From positions 62,001 through 126,000 of the forward strand of contig NZ_CANLEA010000013.1 in the NCBI RefSeq assembly GCF_947489565.1: a stretch of 64,000 nt of DNA, written 5' to 3'. Shown here piece by piece: positions 43,695-52,172 of the stretch (within the stretch, counting starts at the first letter, position 1; every line of letters starts with the position of its first letter). The stretch is from an uncultured Kordia sp. Lineage in GTDB: Bacteria > Bacteroidota > Bacteroidia > Flavobacteriales > Flavobacteriaceae. The notes under the pieces were generated by a model. That model was not told the DNA's origin, did no database searches, and was given only the letters and a program-made list of their open reading frames with translations. Both the position numbers and the translations under genes were made by a program.

Positions 43695-44330
43695 ATGAGT
43701 TTAACGATTGAGTTACAGAAATATGCGGACGCAAGTGCGCAACGTCATCCCGGAGAAGCACAAGTGATTATGAAAAAAGCGATTGATGAATTGATCGCTT
43801 CAGACATGATTAAGAAAGCTTATAAAACGGGCGACACACTTCCAGAAATTACCTTAGGAAATGCCGTAGGAGCACAAATTAGAATTCAAGATATATTAAA
43901 AGAACACAAAGTAATTATTGCTTTTTATCGTGGCAATTGGTGTCCTTATTGCAATATTCAATTAAGAGCTTTGCAACAAGCTATTCCAGCGTTTGAAGCC
44001 AAAGGAGCAAAGTTGGTTTTGATTGGTCCAGAAACGCCCGATAATTCATTGACAACAAAAGAAAAAAATGAATTGACGTTTGAAGTTTTGTCAGATATTG
44101 ATATGAACGTAGCGCGCAGTCTGAATTTAGTGTACAAATTGCCTACAGATTTACAAGAATTATATAAGAAATTCGGAATTGACTTAGATACGAGTCAAGG
44201 AAATGAAAATCAGGAATTACCAATTGCAGCAACTTATATTGTTGAGCAAGATGGAACCATTTCATACCACTTTTTAGAAGAAGATTATAAGTTACGCGCA
44301 GATCCGCAAGAGATTTTAGCCGCTTTATAA
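43695..44330 (+). CDS. peroxiredoxin-like (AhpC/TSA) family protein
   Basis: This 211-residue protein has a thioredoxin-fold redox domain: TGDTLPEITLGNAVGAQI (about 45-62), the active site FYRGNWCPYCNIQLRALQQ with a CPYC pair (about 78-96), and GPETPDNS. The CxxC arrangement differs from typical 2-Cys AhpC and fits the atypical peroxiredoxin-like group. It is cytosolic and would reduce peroxides or disulfides. The first 40 residues are helical, as in this group. A LytTR regulator gene follows 137 bases downstream on the same strand. Confidence 0.85.
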   Translation: MSLTIELQKYADASAQRHPGEAQVIMKKAIDELIASDMIKKAYKTGDTLPEITLGNAVGAQIRIQDILKEHKVIIAFYRGNWCPYCNIQLRALQQAIPAFEAKGAKLVLIGPETPDNSLTTKEKNELTFEVLSDIDMNVARSLNLVYKLPTDLQELYKKFGIDLDTSQGNENQELPIAATYIVEQDGTISYHFLEEDYKLRADPQEILAAL

Positions 44331-44467
44331 AAAATAGAGATTCGCTACTTAAGAGATTATGCAATATTTTTTTGTGTAATCTCTTTCTTTTTGAAGAAAT
44401 GCCAAAATGTGGTGTAACAATATGTGAAAAATCATGTCTATTTTTAGAACATTCTTATTTTTGTCAT

Positions 44468-45208
44468 ATGAAACAACTCAATCCATCTATTAAACTACAC
44501 GTACTCATTGGTGCGCTTCTCAGTATTTGGATATTTTTGTTTGCCTTTTTTATTCGTCCTTTTGAGCATGGAAGAATGGATTTTAAGGTTTGGATGACCG
44601 TTAGTTTAGGTTTTAGTATACTTGCCTTTATATGCTATGGAATTATCAGCATTTTCCAAAAAGTAGTCTACCAACAAAAAACAAAATGGAGTATTGAATT
44701 TGAGATACTTACATTAATACTCTTCTTTATTATCTATACGATTGTGACGTATATTTTTTACAGGAGTTCACTTGTAAAAGGCATTTATGATTTTTCTACA
44801 TTTCTGAGAGAAATCATTCTGAATTCGATATTAATTTTAACGCCAATTTTAATTTTGGTGCGAACTTATGCTATTAAATTGATTCCTGTTAAAGATGATA
44901 GCATTACGATTAAAGGAGAGAATAAGCTCGATATTTTAAAAATCAAACAATCGGATTTAATCTGTATTTCCAATTCGCAAAATTATGTAGAAATTTTCTA
45001 TTTGGAACAAGGAAAATTGAAATCAAAATTGATTCGTAGTTCGTTGAAAAAGCTTCAAGCTGACTTTGATTTTCTATTACAAACGCATCGATCACACTTA
45101 CTAAATCCGACACATTTTAAGTCGTGGAAAGATTCTTCTACCATTTTATTGACGCAAATGGAACTTCCGGTATCAAAAAATTATAAAGAGCAAGTTTTAG
45201 CGCTGTAA
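44468..45208 (+). CDS. membrane-bound LytTR-type transcription regulator
   Basis: The ATG at 44468 (MKQLNPSIKLHVLIGALL) is preferred to an in-frame start at 44372, whose 32 extra residues look non-coding. The 246-residue protein has four membrane segments (about residues 10-135) and a C-terminal LytTR DNA-binding domain (about 150-246: CISNSQNYVEIFY, QTHRSHLLNPTHFKSW, LPVSKNYKEQV). There is no receiver domain, so the membrane part probably senses the signal. A similar protein lies at 50701-51573; both share a PFE motif after the first helix. The downstream fusion gene is its likely target. Confidence 0.82.
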   Translation: MKQLNPSIKLHVLIGALLSIWIFLFAFFIRPFEHGRMDFKVWMTVSLGFSILAFICYGIISIFQKVVYQQKTKWSIEFEILTLILFFIIYTIVTYIFYRSSLVKGIYDFSTFLREIILNSILILTPILILVRTYAIKLIPVKDDSITIKGENKLDILKIKQSDLICISNSQNYVEIFYLEQGKLKSKLIRSSLKKLQADFDFLLQTHRSHLLNPTHFKSWKDSSTILLTQMELPVSKNYKEQVLAL

Positions 45209-45354
45209 TTTTATACCTAAAACGATATATTTTGTACCTAAACACCACATTTTCAACCAAAATTCCTGACTTTATACCTTCGTAGGTTTTGCCTATTTCA
45301 AAGCGCTGTTTTTGATGTTATTTTTGAATTCATCAATCAAAAAAATATCAAAAA

Positions 45355-47445
45355 ATGAAAAAATTAGCTTGGCTTGTATTGGCCTATTTGTGCATCTACA
45401 TAAGTTTTCGTCCACTCAAATATTTCTTAGCAGATGTACCGATTGATTTACTAGCAAACAAACCCGATGAAGTATTGAGTAGTATGGTGTATATGACCGT
45501 ATTTTATATTCATATTACTTTTGGGGGAATTGCGTTGTTAGTAGGTTGGTTTCAATTCATTAAAAAGTTTCGAGACAAATTCAGAAAAGTCCATCGAATC
45601 ATCGGAAAAATCTATGTGTTTTCAGTCTTTATTAGTGCTCCCGTAGGTTTTTATATAGGATTCTTTGCTAGTGGCGGACTCGTCACACAAATCGGATTTA
45701 CCTTTGGCGCTTTTATTTGGTTTGTAATTACCTATTTGGCATATAAAGCCATACGAAACGGAAACGTAGCAAAACACAGAGAATACATGATTTACAGTTA
45801 TGTAGGAAGTTTTGCGGCTGTAATGCTGCGTTTTATCTTATATCCGTTAATTCAAATTACGGGAGATTTTGCCTTTGCATATAGCATCTCGGTTTGGGCT
45901 AGTTGGTTGCCAAATATTGGAATTGCCTACTTGTGGATTCATAAAAAAGAATTGCTTGTTTCTATCTATGAGAAATATAGAATTAAAAAGGTGTTGATAG
46001 GATTATTTATTATTGTGGGAACTATCGTAATGGTTTCCTATATGAGTCCGCAAACCTGGTTGTACAAAAGTGCAGCGTTTGAAGGTGAAGCGTTTGAAAA
46101 AACAAGTTCCTTAGCAAATTCAGTATTTACAGAAGAGAAATTACAGGAAATTGACACGTATCTCAAAGAAGAATCAGAAACGACAAGTATGATTGTGCTT
46201 GAAAACGGAAAAATCGTATACGAATATGGCGATGTTTCTGAAATTAGTTACAATGCTTCGGTGCGAAAAAGCATATTAGCCATGTTGTATGGAAAATATG
46301 TTGAAAATGGAACTATTGACTTGAATCAAACTATTGGAGATATGGGAATTGACGAAGATGATGGTTTGTTAGCAATAGAAAAACAGGCAAAAATTGATCA
46401 TATTGTAACAGCACGATCTGGCGTATTTCATCTACCTTCAAATGATGGATATGATACAAATAACCTTAAAAAAAGAGGCAGTGTACAACCTGGAACGTAT
46501 TTTTTATATAACAATTGGGATTTTAACTTAGCAGGATTTATTCTGGAAGATAAAATTGGAAAAACGGTCTATAAAGAATTAGAGGAACAGTTAGCAATTC
46601 CGTTAGGTTTTCAAGATTGGAACCTTCTAAATCAAGATAAAACTGTCAATACAGCGAAATCTCGTTATTCCGCATATAATATGCATCTTTCTACACGTGA
46701 TATGGCCAAAATTGGACAATTGATGTTGCAAGAAGGAAAGTGGAATGGAAAACAGCTAATTTCTAAAGATTGGATTCGTAAGATTGTAACAACAGTGACG
46801 CCAAAAGATACCGTAAACAAGCGTTACAACAAAGATGTGTCAAGTCCTGCACAGTTTTCGTACGGATATATGTGGTGGTTGTTTGATCGTTTTTATGACA
46901 ATCCAGATTTTGAAGGCGCATATACTGCATGGGGCGCATTTGGGCAATACATTACAGTAATTCCAAAACGAAATGTTGTTGTGGTACATAAAACAACCGT
47001 TGATATTTATACACTTTTAAATTTTTCAGATAGAACTTCAACTCCCGAATGGCGTTATTGGTGGATTTTACGAAAATTGATGCTACATCGAAAACCGATT
47101 GAATTATTAGCAAAAGAGAAATCGACGCATGAAATTATTGAGTTTATTAAAACTGAATATACCAAAGATTCTGATTATGCAATTTCCGAACGTTTAATCA
47201 ACGAATACGGAGCATTATTGGCTGAAAAAGGGAAACATAAGGAAGCCATTCAATTTTATGAATTAAACTTAGAAATCTATCCCGAGGGCTATTATACGCA
47301 TCGTGTGTATGATTATTATATAGAAAGCCTACGTAAATTGGGAAGAGAAAATGAAATATTACCATTAATGGAAAAATCGTTTGAATTGAATCCTTGGAAT
47401 AAAAAACTGGGAAAAGAGATTCAAGAATTGAAAAGTAGTTCCTAA
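45355..47445 (+). CDS. DUF2306 membrane domain - serine hydrolase (beta-lactamase class C-like) - TPR fusion
   Basis: This 696-residue protein joins three parts. Residues 1-230 hold seven or so membrane segments of the DUF2306 type (GGIALLVGWFQFI, KVHRIIGKIYVFSVF, KHREYMIYSYVGSFAAVMLR). Residues about 255-560 are a class C beta-lactamase/penicillin-binding-like hydrolase with a Ser-x-x-Lys motif in ASVRKSIL (about residues 302-309) and the second motif in LYNNWDFN. The C-terminal 90 residues hold TPR-like helices (LLAEKGKHKEAIQFYELNLE). It presumably cleaves a peptide or ester outside the membrane. Start and single-chain reading are unambiguous. Confidence 0.8.
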   Translation: MKKLAWLVLAYLCIYISFRPLKYFLADVPIDLLANKPDEVLSSMVYMTVFYIHITFGGIALLVGWFQFIKKFRDKFRKVHRIIGKIYVFSVFISAPVGFYIGFFASGGLVTQIGFTFGAFIWFVITYLAYKAIRNGNVAKHREYMIYSYVGSFAAVMLRFILYPLIQITGDFAFAYSISVWASWLPNIGIAYLWIHKKELLVSIYEKYRIKKVLIGLFIIVGTIVMVSYMSPQTWLYKSAAFEGEAFEKTSSLANSVFTEEKLQEIDTYLKEESETTSMIVLENGKIVYEYGDVSEISYNASVRKSILAMLYGKYVENGTIDLNQTIGDMGIDEDDGLLAIEKQAKIDHIVTARSGVFHLPSNDGYDTNNLKKRGSVQPGTYFLYNNWDFNLAGFILEDKIGKTVYKELEEQLAIPLGFQDWNLLNQDKTVNTAKSRYSAYNMHLSTRDMAKIGQLMLQEGKWNGKQLISKDWIRKIVTTVTPKDTVNKRYNKDVSSPAQFSYGYMWWLFDRFYDNPDFEGAYTAWGAFGQYITVIPKRNVVVVHKTTVDIYTLLNFSDRTSTPEWRYWWILRKLMLHRKPIELLAKEKSTHEIIEFIKTEYTKDSDYAISERLINEYGALLAEKGKHKEAIQFYELNLEIYPEGYYTHRVYDYYIESLRKLGRENEILPLMEKSFELNPWNKKLGKEIQELKSSS

Positions 47446-47456
47446 TTTATATCGAG

Positions 47457-47480
47457 AAGGCACTTGATTCAAAGTGCCTT
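47457..47480 (+). terminator. terminator after the serine hydrolase fusion
   Basis: A 9-bp stem AAGGCACTT (47457-47465) and AAGTGCCTT (47472-47480) with a 6-base loop is followed by TTC and T-rich sequence. Confidence 0.65.
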
Positions 47481-47633
47481 TTCTTGCTGTAAATGAATTG
47501 GTTAAGTGGCTTTCTTCAAAAAATGATGCAAACGTATACAATTCGTAGACAGTCAGTCTTTTAGTTGCCTTTTTAGTATGCTTACTAACATGTAATCTTT
47601 TATATTTAAGATAATAACCTGTAATGCATACTT

Positions 47634-48800
47634 ATGAAGACGCATCTTACGAAAACAGAGACCAATACCAAACAATCAGCAGCGAATGCGATACAACAGC
47701 TGCAAATTCCTGAAAGAGCTACCTTTCAGTTAGAAGACAATAGATCGCAAACACCACTTGAAGAGACGATTAAAAATAGTACAAATTCAGAAATACATCA
47801 ATTGGTCAGAGGCGGCAATAAAGGTTCTGGAAAACGTCCACGTCGCCAAGATTTTAAAAATGAACGCAGAAGACGCGGACGCATGAAACAAAGTGGTGAT
47901 TTTGTTGGAGATTTAAGTCAAGATGTAACTCATGACACACAACAAGAAGTACATGATTGGCATCAAAAAAAAGCAAAACGACGCAAAGAAGCTTACAGAA
48001 AAAAGCAAGCTTCAAAAGTAAAACCAGTTGAAAGAGATGATAATGAATTAAATATTAAAAAAACACCAGGTGATTTAGTAACTGCGTACCGTGTTGAAGT
48101 AAATAAATTCAATGAAAAATTTACGCATATGAGTGTGCATAAAACAGGAAAAAATAATACTCCTACAGGATTCAATTACACACCAAAATCTAGTAAAGCT
48201 GAATATGTAGGGAAAGGAAAAAAGACGCCTCCAAAAAGTCATGATAAGAGAAAACACATTGATAAATTCATTAAAGGCAGGGACGATCAACCCACGGGAA
48301 CTATGGGTTGGATTAATTTCGGAGAACCTGAAAGAGCACTTGAATTTTACAATCAAAAAAGTAACAATCCAAATGAAAGAGCACTTGGAAATACATTCTC
48401 TATCAAATCATTCCAAGTACCACGCGAAGTACATGAAAAGATTTTAAGAGATACTGTTCATGAAAGAGATAAAAAGAAATTTCCAAATAGACCAATTAAT
48501 GTAGATAGAGAAACACCAAATCAGTTTGGATTGCCACAACATTATATGGAATTACTAAATCATGAAATGGTGCCTGAAAGTGCCAAAGAATGGGATCCTG
48601 AAGAGTTTAGGAAATTGCATGGTGCACGTTTGAAAGAAATTCAAAAAGAACGTAAAAAGCATAAAAAAGACCATAGCAAAAAATCAAAAGCACCAAATAA
48701 GCATTGGCATAGTAAGAAAACGAAATCTGTACATCAAGAAATACAAGATCAATTACATGTTGAAACACATTCAGATTCAGAGTCGGATTCAGAAGATTAG
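47634..48800 (+). CDS. lysine-rich protein with eCIS-cargo-like N-terminus; candidate toxin
   Basis: This 388-residue protein starts MKTHLTKTETNTKQSAANAI and continues ATFQLEDNRSQTPLEET (residues 29-45). The spacing and the FQxxDNR core resemble the N-terminus of Bacteroidota DUF4157 and other proteins linked to extracellular contractile injection systems (eCIS), as I recall them. A very basic linker follows (residues 60-130). Residues 146-320 form a possible globular domain: TAYRVEVNKF, GWINFGEPERALEFY, SFQVPREVHEKIL, NVDRETPNQFGLP and VPESAKEW. The order Arg, aromatic-ALEFY, VP, Glu vaguely recalls ADP-ribosyltransferase toxins, but this is speculative. The tail is Lys-rich then acidic (SDSESDSED). 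No immunity gene or injection machine is nearby. Confidence 0.6.
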   Translation: MKTHLTKTETNTKQSAANAIQQLQIPERATFQLEDNRSQTPLEETIKNSTNSEIHQLVRGGNKGSGKRPRRQDFKNERRRRGRMKQSGDFVGDLSQDVTHDTQQEVHDWHQKKAKRRKEAYRKKQASKVKPVERDDNELNIKKTPGDLVTAYRVEVNKFNEKFTHMSVHKTGKNNTPTGFNYTPKSSKAEYVGKGKKTPPKSHDKRKHIDKFIKGRDDQPTGTMGWINFGEPERALEFYNQKSNNPNERALGNTFSIKSFQVPREVHEKILRDTVHERDKKKFPNRPINVDRETPNQFGLPQHYMELLNHEMVPESAKEWDPEEFRKLHGARLKEIQKERKKHKKDHSKKSKAPNKHWHSKKTKSVHQEIQDQLHVETHSDSESDSED

Positions 48801-48829
48801 TTATCATACATCTCAGGTGTATGATAACT
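48799..48829. terminator. hairpin spanning the stops of two convergent genes
   Basis: A perfect 12-bp stem AGTTATCATACA (48799-48810) and TGTATGATAACT (48818-48829) with a 7-base loop includes part of each neighbouring stop codon (48798-48800 and 48828-48830). No T run follows on either side. Confidence 0.6.
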
Positions 48830-49949
48830 ATGCAACGTGTAATAATTTCATCCCAAACACAAAACGCATCGCTCGAAACGGATAAATTAAATATATGTAA
48901 ATCAAGACAATCACAGGAAATGTGGTAATTAACAATAAAAGTAGTTTCCAAGGAATAGCAATGTCCAACTGCACGATGTAATACGCAAAGACCACAATAA
49001 CGGTTTGATGCAGGATATAAAACGGATAAATAGCTTCATTGAGTTTTTGAACCAGCGAACTTTTTTTCTGAAACCAGATTTGTCCGTATCCTAATAGTGC
49101 AATGACAAAGCTCCAGCCAACCAAACAACACACCAAATACCACAGTATCCAACCTTGTGTATTGGTTAAATAAGGCGCTATCCATTCTCCAGGAACAAAA
49201 TAGTATGCATAAAAAATGAGGGAACTGAATAAGAATAAAATTCCGTTTTGTTTGCGATACTGCTTTAAATGCATCCAAGTCGTTTCTGCGGAAGCAAACA
49301 ACATACCCAATACAAAGAAAAAGCTATAAAAAAAGGTAGAAGAGAAGTTGAATAGGTCCTTATCATAACTCGGATAGTATTGTTTAAGGATGATGAATCC
49401 TACGCTTAATGGAAGTACCAATGCGAACAATCCGAAGCGTTTTGCAGTAAAACGTTCAAAAAGTTTTAAAAAAGCATCCGATTTCGACGATTTTAAGAAT
49501 AAAATAAACGGAATGATGCCTAGAGACATCCAAAAAAGGTTGTCGATAAACCATAAATGATTCACGCCAAAATCAGCATTTGTATAAATTTCCCAATAGG
49601 AAGTATAGGCTGTTTGATGATCAAAGAAAGTCTGCGGTGGCACAATTAGCAAGACTCCAAAAAATAGCGGAATTAATAAACGCATAGAACGTTCTTTTGC
49701 AAATTGAATCCATGTGCGTTTCGAAAAAGCAAAAACAGTTCCTGTACCTGAGATTAAGAATAATAATGGCAAGCGAAACTGTTCAAAAAAGACCATAATA
49801 TCGTCTAAAAGTTTGCTCGATTCTGTATTCATAATATGAAAATCATCTCCGTTAAACGGCATTCCAACATGATGAAAATATACTGCTAGAATGGCAATTA
49901 CGCGAAGCCAATCCAAATCATATCTACGTGTTTTTGTGGTCATAATCAT
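48828..49949 (-). CDS. acyltransferase family 3 membrane protein
   Basis: This 373-residue protein has about ten membrane segments and the acyltransferase-3 N-terminus: RRYDLDWLRVIAILAVYFHH (residues 8-27, with the conserved Arg and His), then QFRLPLLFLISGTGTVF. Such enzymes move acyl groups onto sugars or other surface molecules at the membrane. Starts at 49949 and 49943 are both possible. It is convergent with the candidate toxin gene, sharing a hairpin at the stops. Its substrate is not indicated by neighbours. Confidence 0.85.
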   Translation of the reverse strand: MIMTTKTRRYDLDWLRVIAILAVYFHHVGMPFNGDDFHIMNTESSKLLDDIMVFFEQFRLPLLFLISGTGTVFAFSKRTWIQFAKERSMRLLIPLFFGVLLIVPPQTFFDHQTAYTSYWEIYTNADFGVNHLWFIDNLFWMSLGIIPFILFLKSSKSDAFLKLFERFTAKRFGLFALVLPLSVGFIILKQYYPSYDKDLFNFSSTFFYSFFFVLGMLFASAETTWMHLKQYRKQNGILFLFSSLIFYAYYFVPGEWIAPYLTNTQGWILWYLVCCLVGWSFVIALLGYGQIWFQKKSSLVQKLNEAIYPFYILHQTVIVVFAYYIVQLDIAIPWKLLLLLITTFPVIVLIYIYLIYPFRAMRFVFGMKLLHVA

Positions 49950-50084
49950 TGGTTTTTTTGATATGACAAACGTACAGTAGAAAAGAATGCAATGCTTTCA
50001 AATGTGACTATTTACAAGCAATTGTGACGAAATACACGCTTCGGCTCCGCTCAGAATGAACAGATGATTCAGTTTAGTATGAAC
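49950..50084. other. non-coding stretch before the tandem repeat
   Basis: About 135 bases with no coding frame. It contains CACGCTTCGGCTCCGCTCAG (50036-50055), a short flavobacterial-type intergenic repeat also seen in part near 24580-24590. Confidence 0.4.
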
Positions 50085-50700
50085 ATTATTTATTTGTGAA
50101 TTCGTGACAAAAGAAGCACAATAAAAAGGCTTTTGAGTATTGAATTTTTAACCACGAATGCACGAATATTTTAAAGTGTATTTGTTTGGATGTTTTATAG
50201 GATTAAACTTTGATCATTTTTTTGTCTTAGAACCCGAAGTGACGATTAAAACGAAGATTTAATTGTATACAAAAGATTGTTCGCGGATATATTTATAAAT
50301 ATGTAATTACATATTATTTATTTGTGAATTCGTGACAAAAGAAGCACAATAAAAAGGCTTTTGAGTATTGAATTTTTAACCACGAATGCACGAATATTTT
50401 AAAGTGTATTTGTTTGGATGTTTTATAGGATTAAACTTTGATCATTTTTTTGTCTTAGAACCCGAAGTGACGATTAAAACGAAGATTTAATTGTATACAA
50501 AAGATTGTTCGTGGATATATTTATAAATAAGTAATTACATATTATTTATTTGTGAATTCGTGACAAGAGAAGCGTAATGAAAAGGCTTTTGAGTATTTAA
50601 TGTTTAACCACGAATGCACGAATGTTTTAAAGCGTATTTGTTAGTAATGATATACGACTAAATTGTTATTATTTATTTGTCTTAGAGCTCGAAGTGACGT
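50085..50700. repeat. 228-bp tandem repeat, 2.7 copies
   Basis: Copy 1 is 50085-50312, copy 2 50313-50540 and a partial, more diverged copy 3 50541-50700, with an exact period of 228 bases. Copies 1 and 2 are almost identical. Each unit begins ATTATTTATTTGTGAATTCG and contains CCACGAATGCACGAAT and TTGTCTTAGAACCCGAAGTG. GAATTCGTG and CACGAAT are inverted, so each unit could fold. The third copy runs right up to the stop of the LytTR gene. No coding frame is kept across the units. Confidence 0.9.
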
Positions 50701-51573
50701 TTACTCTTTTTTAAGATTTGAAAAATACATGTCAAACGCTTTCAGTTTTGAACGTGAAACAGGAACCGTATCTGTATAGTTTTGCAACGACAATTGGTAT
50801 CCTTGTGCATTTCCCGTAGAGGAAGTTATTTTATCTAAATTAACCAAGTAGGAGCGATGCGTTTTATAAATATTTGAAAATTCCTGCAAGCGTATTTCAA
50901 GTTCTTTCAACGTGATTCGAACCAAGGTTTTATGCACAATATCGTTGTCAAGAACGTAAATCTCAGTATAATTACTTTCTACTTTGGCAAACAAAAATTG
51001 CTGTATGTCAAATTGAATGTTTTCATTTCCTAAAGCAATGTGTATGGTTTGTGATTTCGCGGTTTCTAATGATGGAGAAAAAGTTAATTTTTCTACACTT
51101 TTTGAATGCTTTTGAATGAGTCGCTGCAAATTTAAAGGCAACACAATGGCCAACAATAATACACCGACAAAAAAGGAATTCCGAATTTCTTCATAAAAAT
51201 AACGAAATGACCAATTGTTGGGATTGTTGTAAATAAGATCGCGAATTAAAAAACTTCCAATTCCAATCAAAATTAATACAATGCTCAAATGCAGCATTTC
51301 CTTGCCAATAGTCCAATGAGAATCGTCTTTTACAAACCAATTTACGATCGTGAAATACAGAAATACAATTGGAAGTGGTAAAAATGCATGCACACAATTA
51401 ATCCAAATCTGATCCATTTTATGCTCTGTAGTATTGATTTCAAACGGTTCAAACACATACGAAAACACAAAGCTTAGCAATGTTATGATTCCCAAAATAA
51501 GCAACAACTGTTTTTTGTTATTGTAGATGTATGGATACGGTTCGCGAATGTATGTTGAAATTCGTGTAATCAA
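50701..51573 (-). CDS. membrane-bound LytTR-type transcription regulator (second)
   Basis: This 290-residue protein has four membrane helices (about residues 24-160) and a C-terminal LytTR domain (about 180-280: LFAKVESNYTEIYVL, YKTHRSYLVNLDKITSS, TVPVSRSKLKAF). There is no receiver domain. The layout and a PFE motif after the first helix (FEPFEINTTEH) match the regulator at 44468-45208, so the two are paralogues about 6 kb apart on opposite strands. Likely targets are adjacent genes, possibly the secreted proteins upstream; not proven. Confidence 0.83.
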   Translation of the reverse strand: MITRISTYIREPYPYIYNNKKQLLLILGIITLLSFVFSYVFEPFEINTTEHKMDQIWINCVHAFLPLPIVFLYFTIVNWFVKDDSHWTIGKEMLHLSIVLILIGIGSFLIRDLIYNNPNNWSFRYFYEEIRNSFFVGVLLLAIVLPLNLQRLIQKHSKSVEKLTFSPSLETAKSQTIHIALGNENIQFDIQQFLFAKVESNYTEIYVLDNDIVHKTLVRITLKELEIRLQEFSNIYKTHRSYLVNLDKITSSTGNAQGYQLSLQNYTDTVPVSRSKLKAFDMYFSNLKKE

Positions 51574-51620
51574 GCTTAAAAAATTGAAGCGCTAATTTAA
51601 TTGGAATTTAGAAACTACGA

Positions 51621-52169
51621 CTACTTTTTATGAGCAATTTCATATTCGCCAAGTCTTAAAATATACGTTCTGACATCTTTTTGAGAAGGATCATCTACAT
51701 CTAATTGAACATAATAAAATTCGCGATTCACTATTTTTTTATTGCTCTTAATGAGTTCGAGATAAGTAGCAAATACAGGCTTTTCATCGCTGTAATAGAT
51801 ATCAATTTTTGATCTTTTAGTTTTTCCTTTAAAATCACTTTTTGCATTTTCATTATAATCTACGACATCACTGTGACTTGATTTTATGATTTGATTTGTG
51901 TTTTTATCTTTATACGTATCTATTGTAAATGCTCCTGAACCTATTTTAACTTGCGCTCCATTAATTGAATCGATGAGTGTCATGGAACCTTCTGTGATTC
52001 TATGACTAATATGCGTAAAATCAAAATGTTTACTTTTAGAATCTTCTATGACGCGATCTGTAAGCTGTGTCCAAACTAGTTGCGACTCTAATTTAGATAC
52101 TGCTTGATTCTTCTTTTGTCCAATTGCAATAAGTGAACAAAAGAAGAGAAGAAAAGTGAGTTTCTTCAT
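51621..52169 (-). CDS. secreted protein of unknown function
   Basis: This 182-residue protein has a signal peptide (MKKLTFLLFFCSLIAIGQ, cleaved near residue 18). The mature part is a mixed alpha/beta domain with VWTQLTDRVIEDSKSKHFDF and VNREFYYVQLDVDDPSQKD. I recognise no family. Its start is three bases after the stop of the next gene upstream, so the pair forms an operon, ahead of the LytTR regulator. Probably an envelope protein. Confidence 0.62.
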   Translation of the reverse strand: MKKLTFLLFFCSLIAIGQKKNQAVSKLESQLVWTQLTDRVIEDSKSKHFDFTHISHRITEGSMTLIDSINGAQVKIGSGAFTIDTYKDKNTNQIIKSSHSDVVDYNENAKSDFKGKTKRSKIDIYYSDEKPVFATYLELIKSNKKIVNREFYYVQLDVDDPSQKDVRTYILRLGEYEIAHKK

Positions 52170-52172
52170 GTA

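Noticed and set aside
45355-47445. True beta-lactamase resistance gene
   Set aside because: The hydrolase domain is fused to a DUF2306 membrane part and TPR and only belongs to the broad serine-hydrolase family; drug hydrolysis cannot be claimed.
48607-48951. Reverse frame of 114 codons
   Set aside because: It overlaps both the candidate cargo gene and the acyltransferase in another frame and has Cys/Phe-rich non-coding composition.
50085-50700. CRISPR or protein-coding repeat
   Set aside because: The period of 228 bases has no unique spacers, and stop codons break all frames in each unit.
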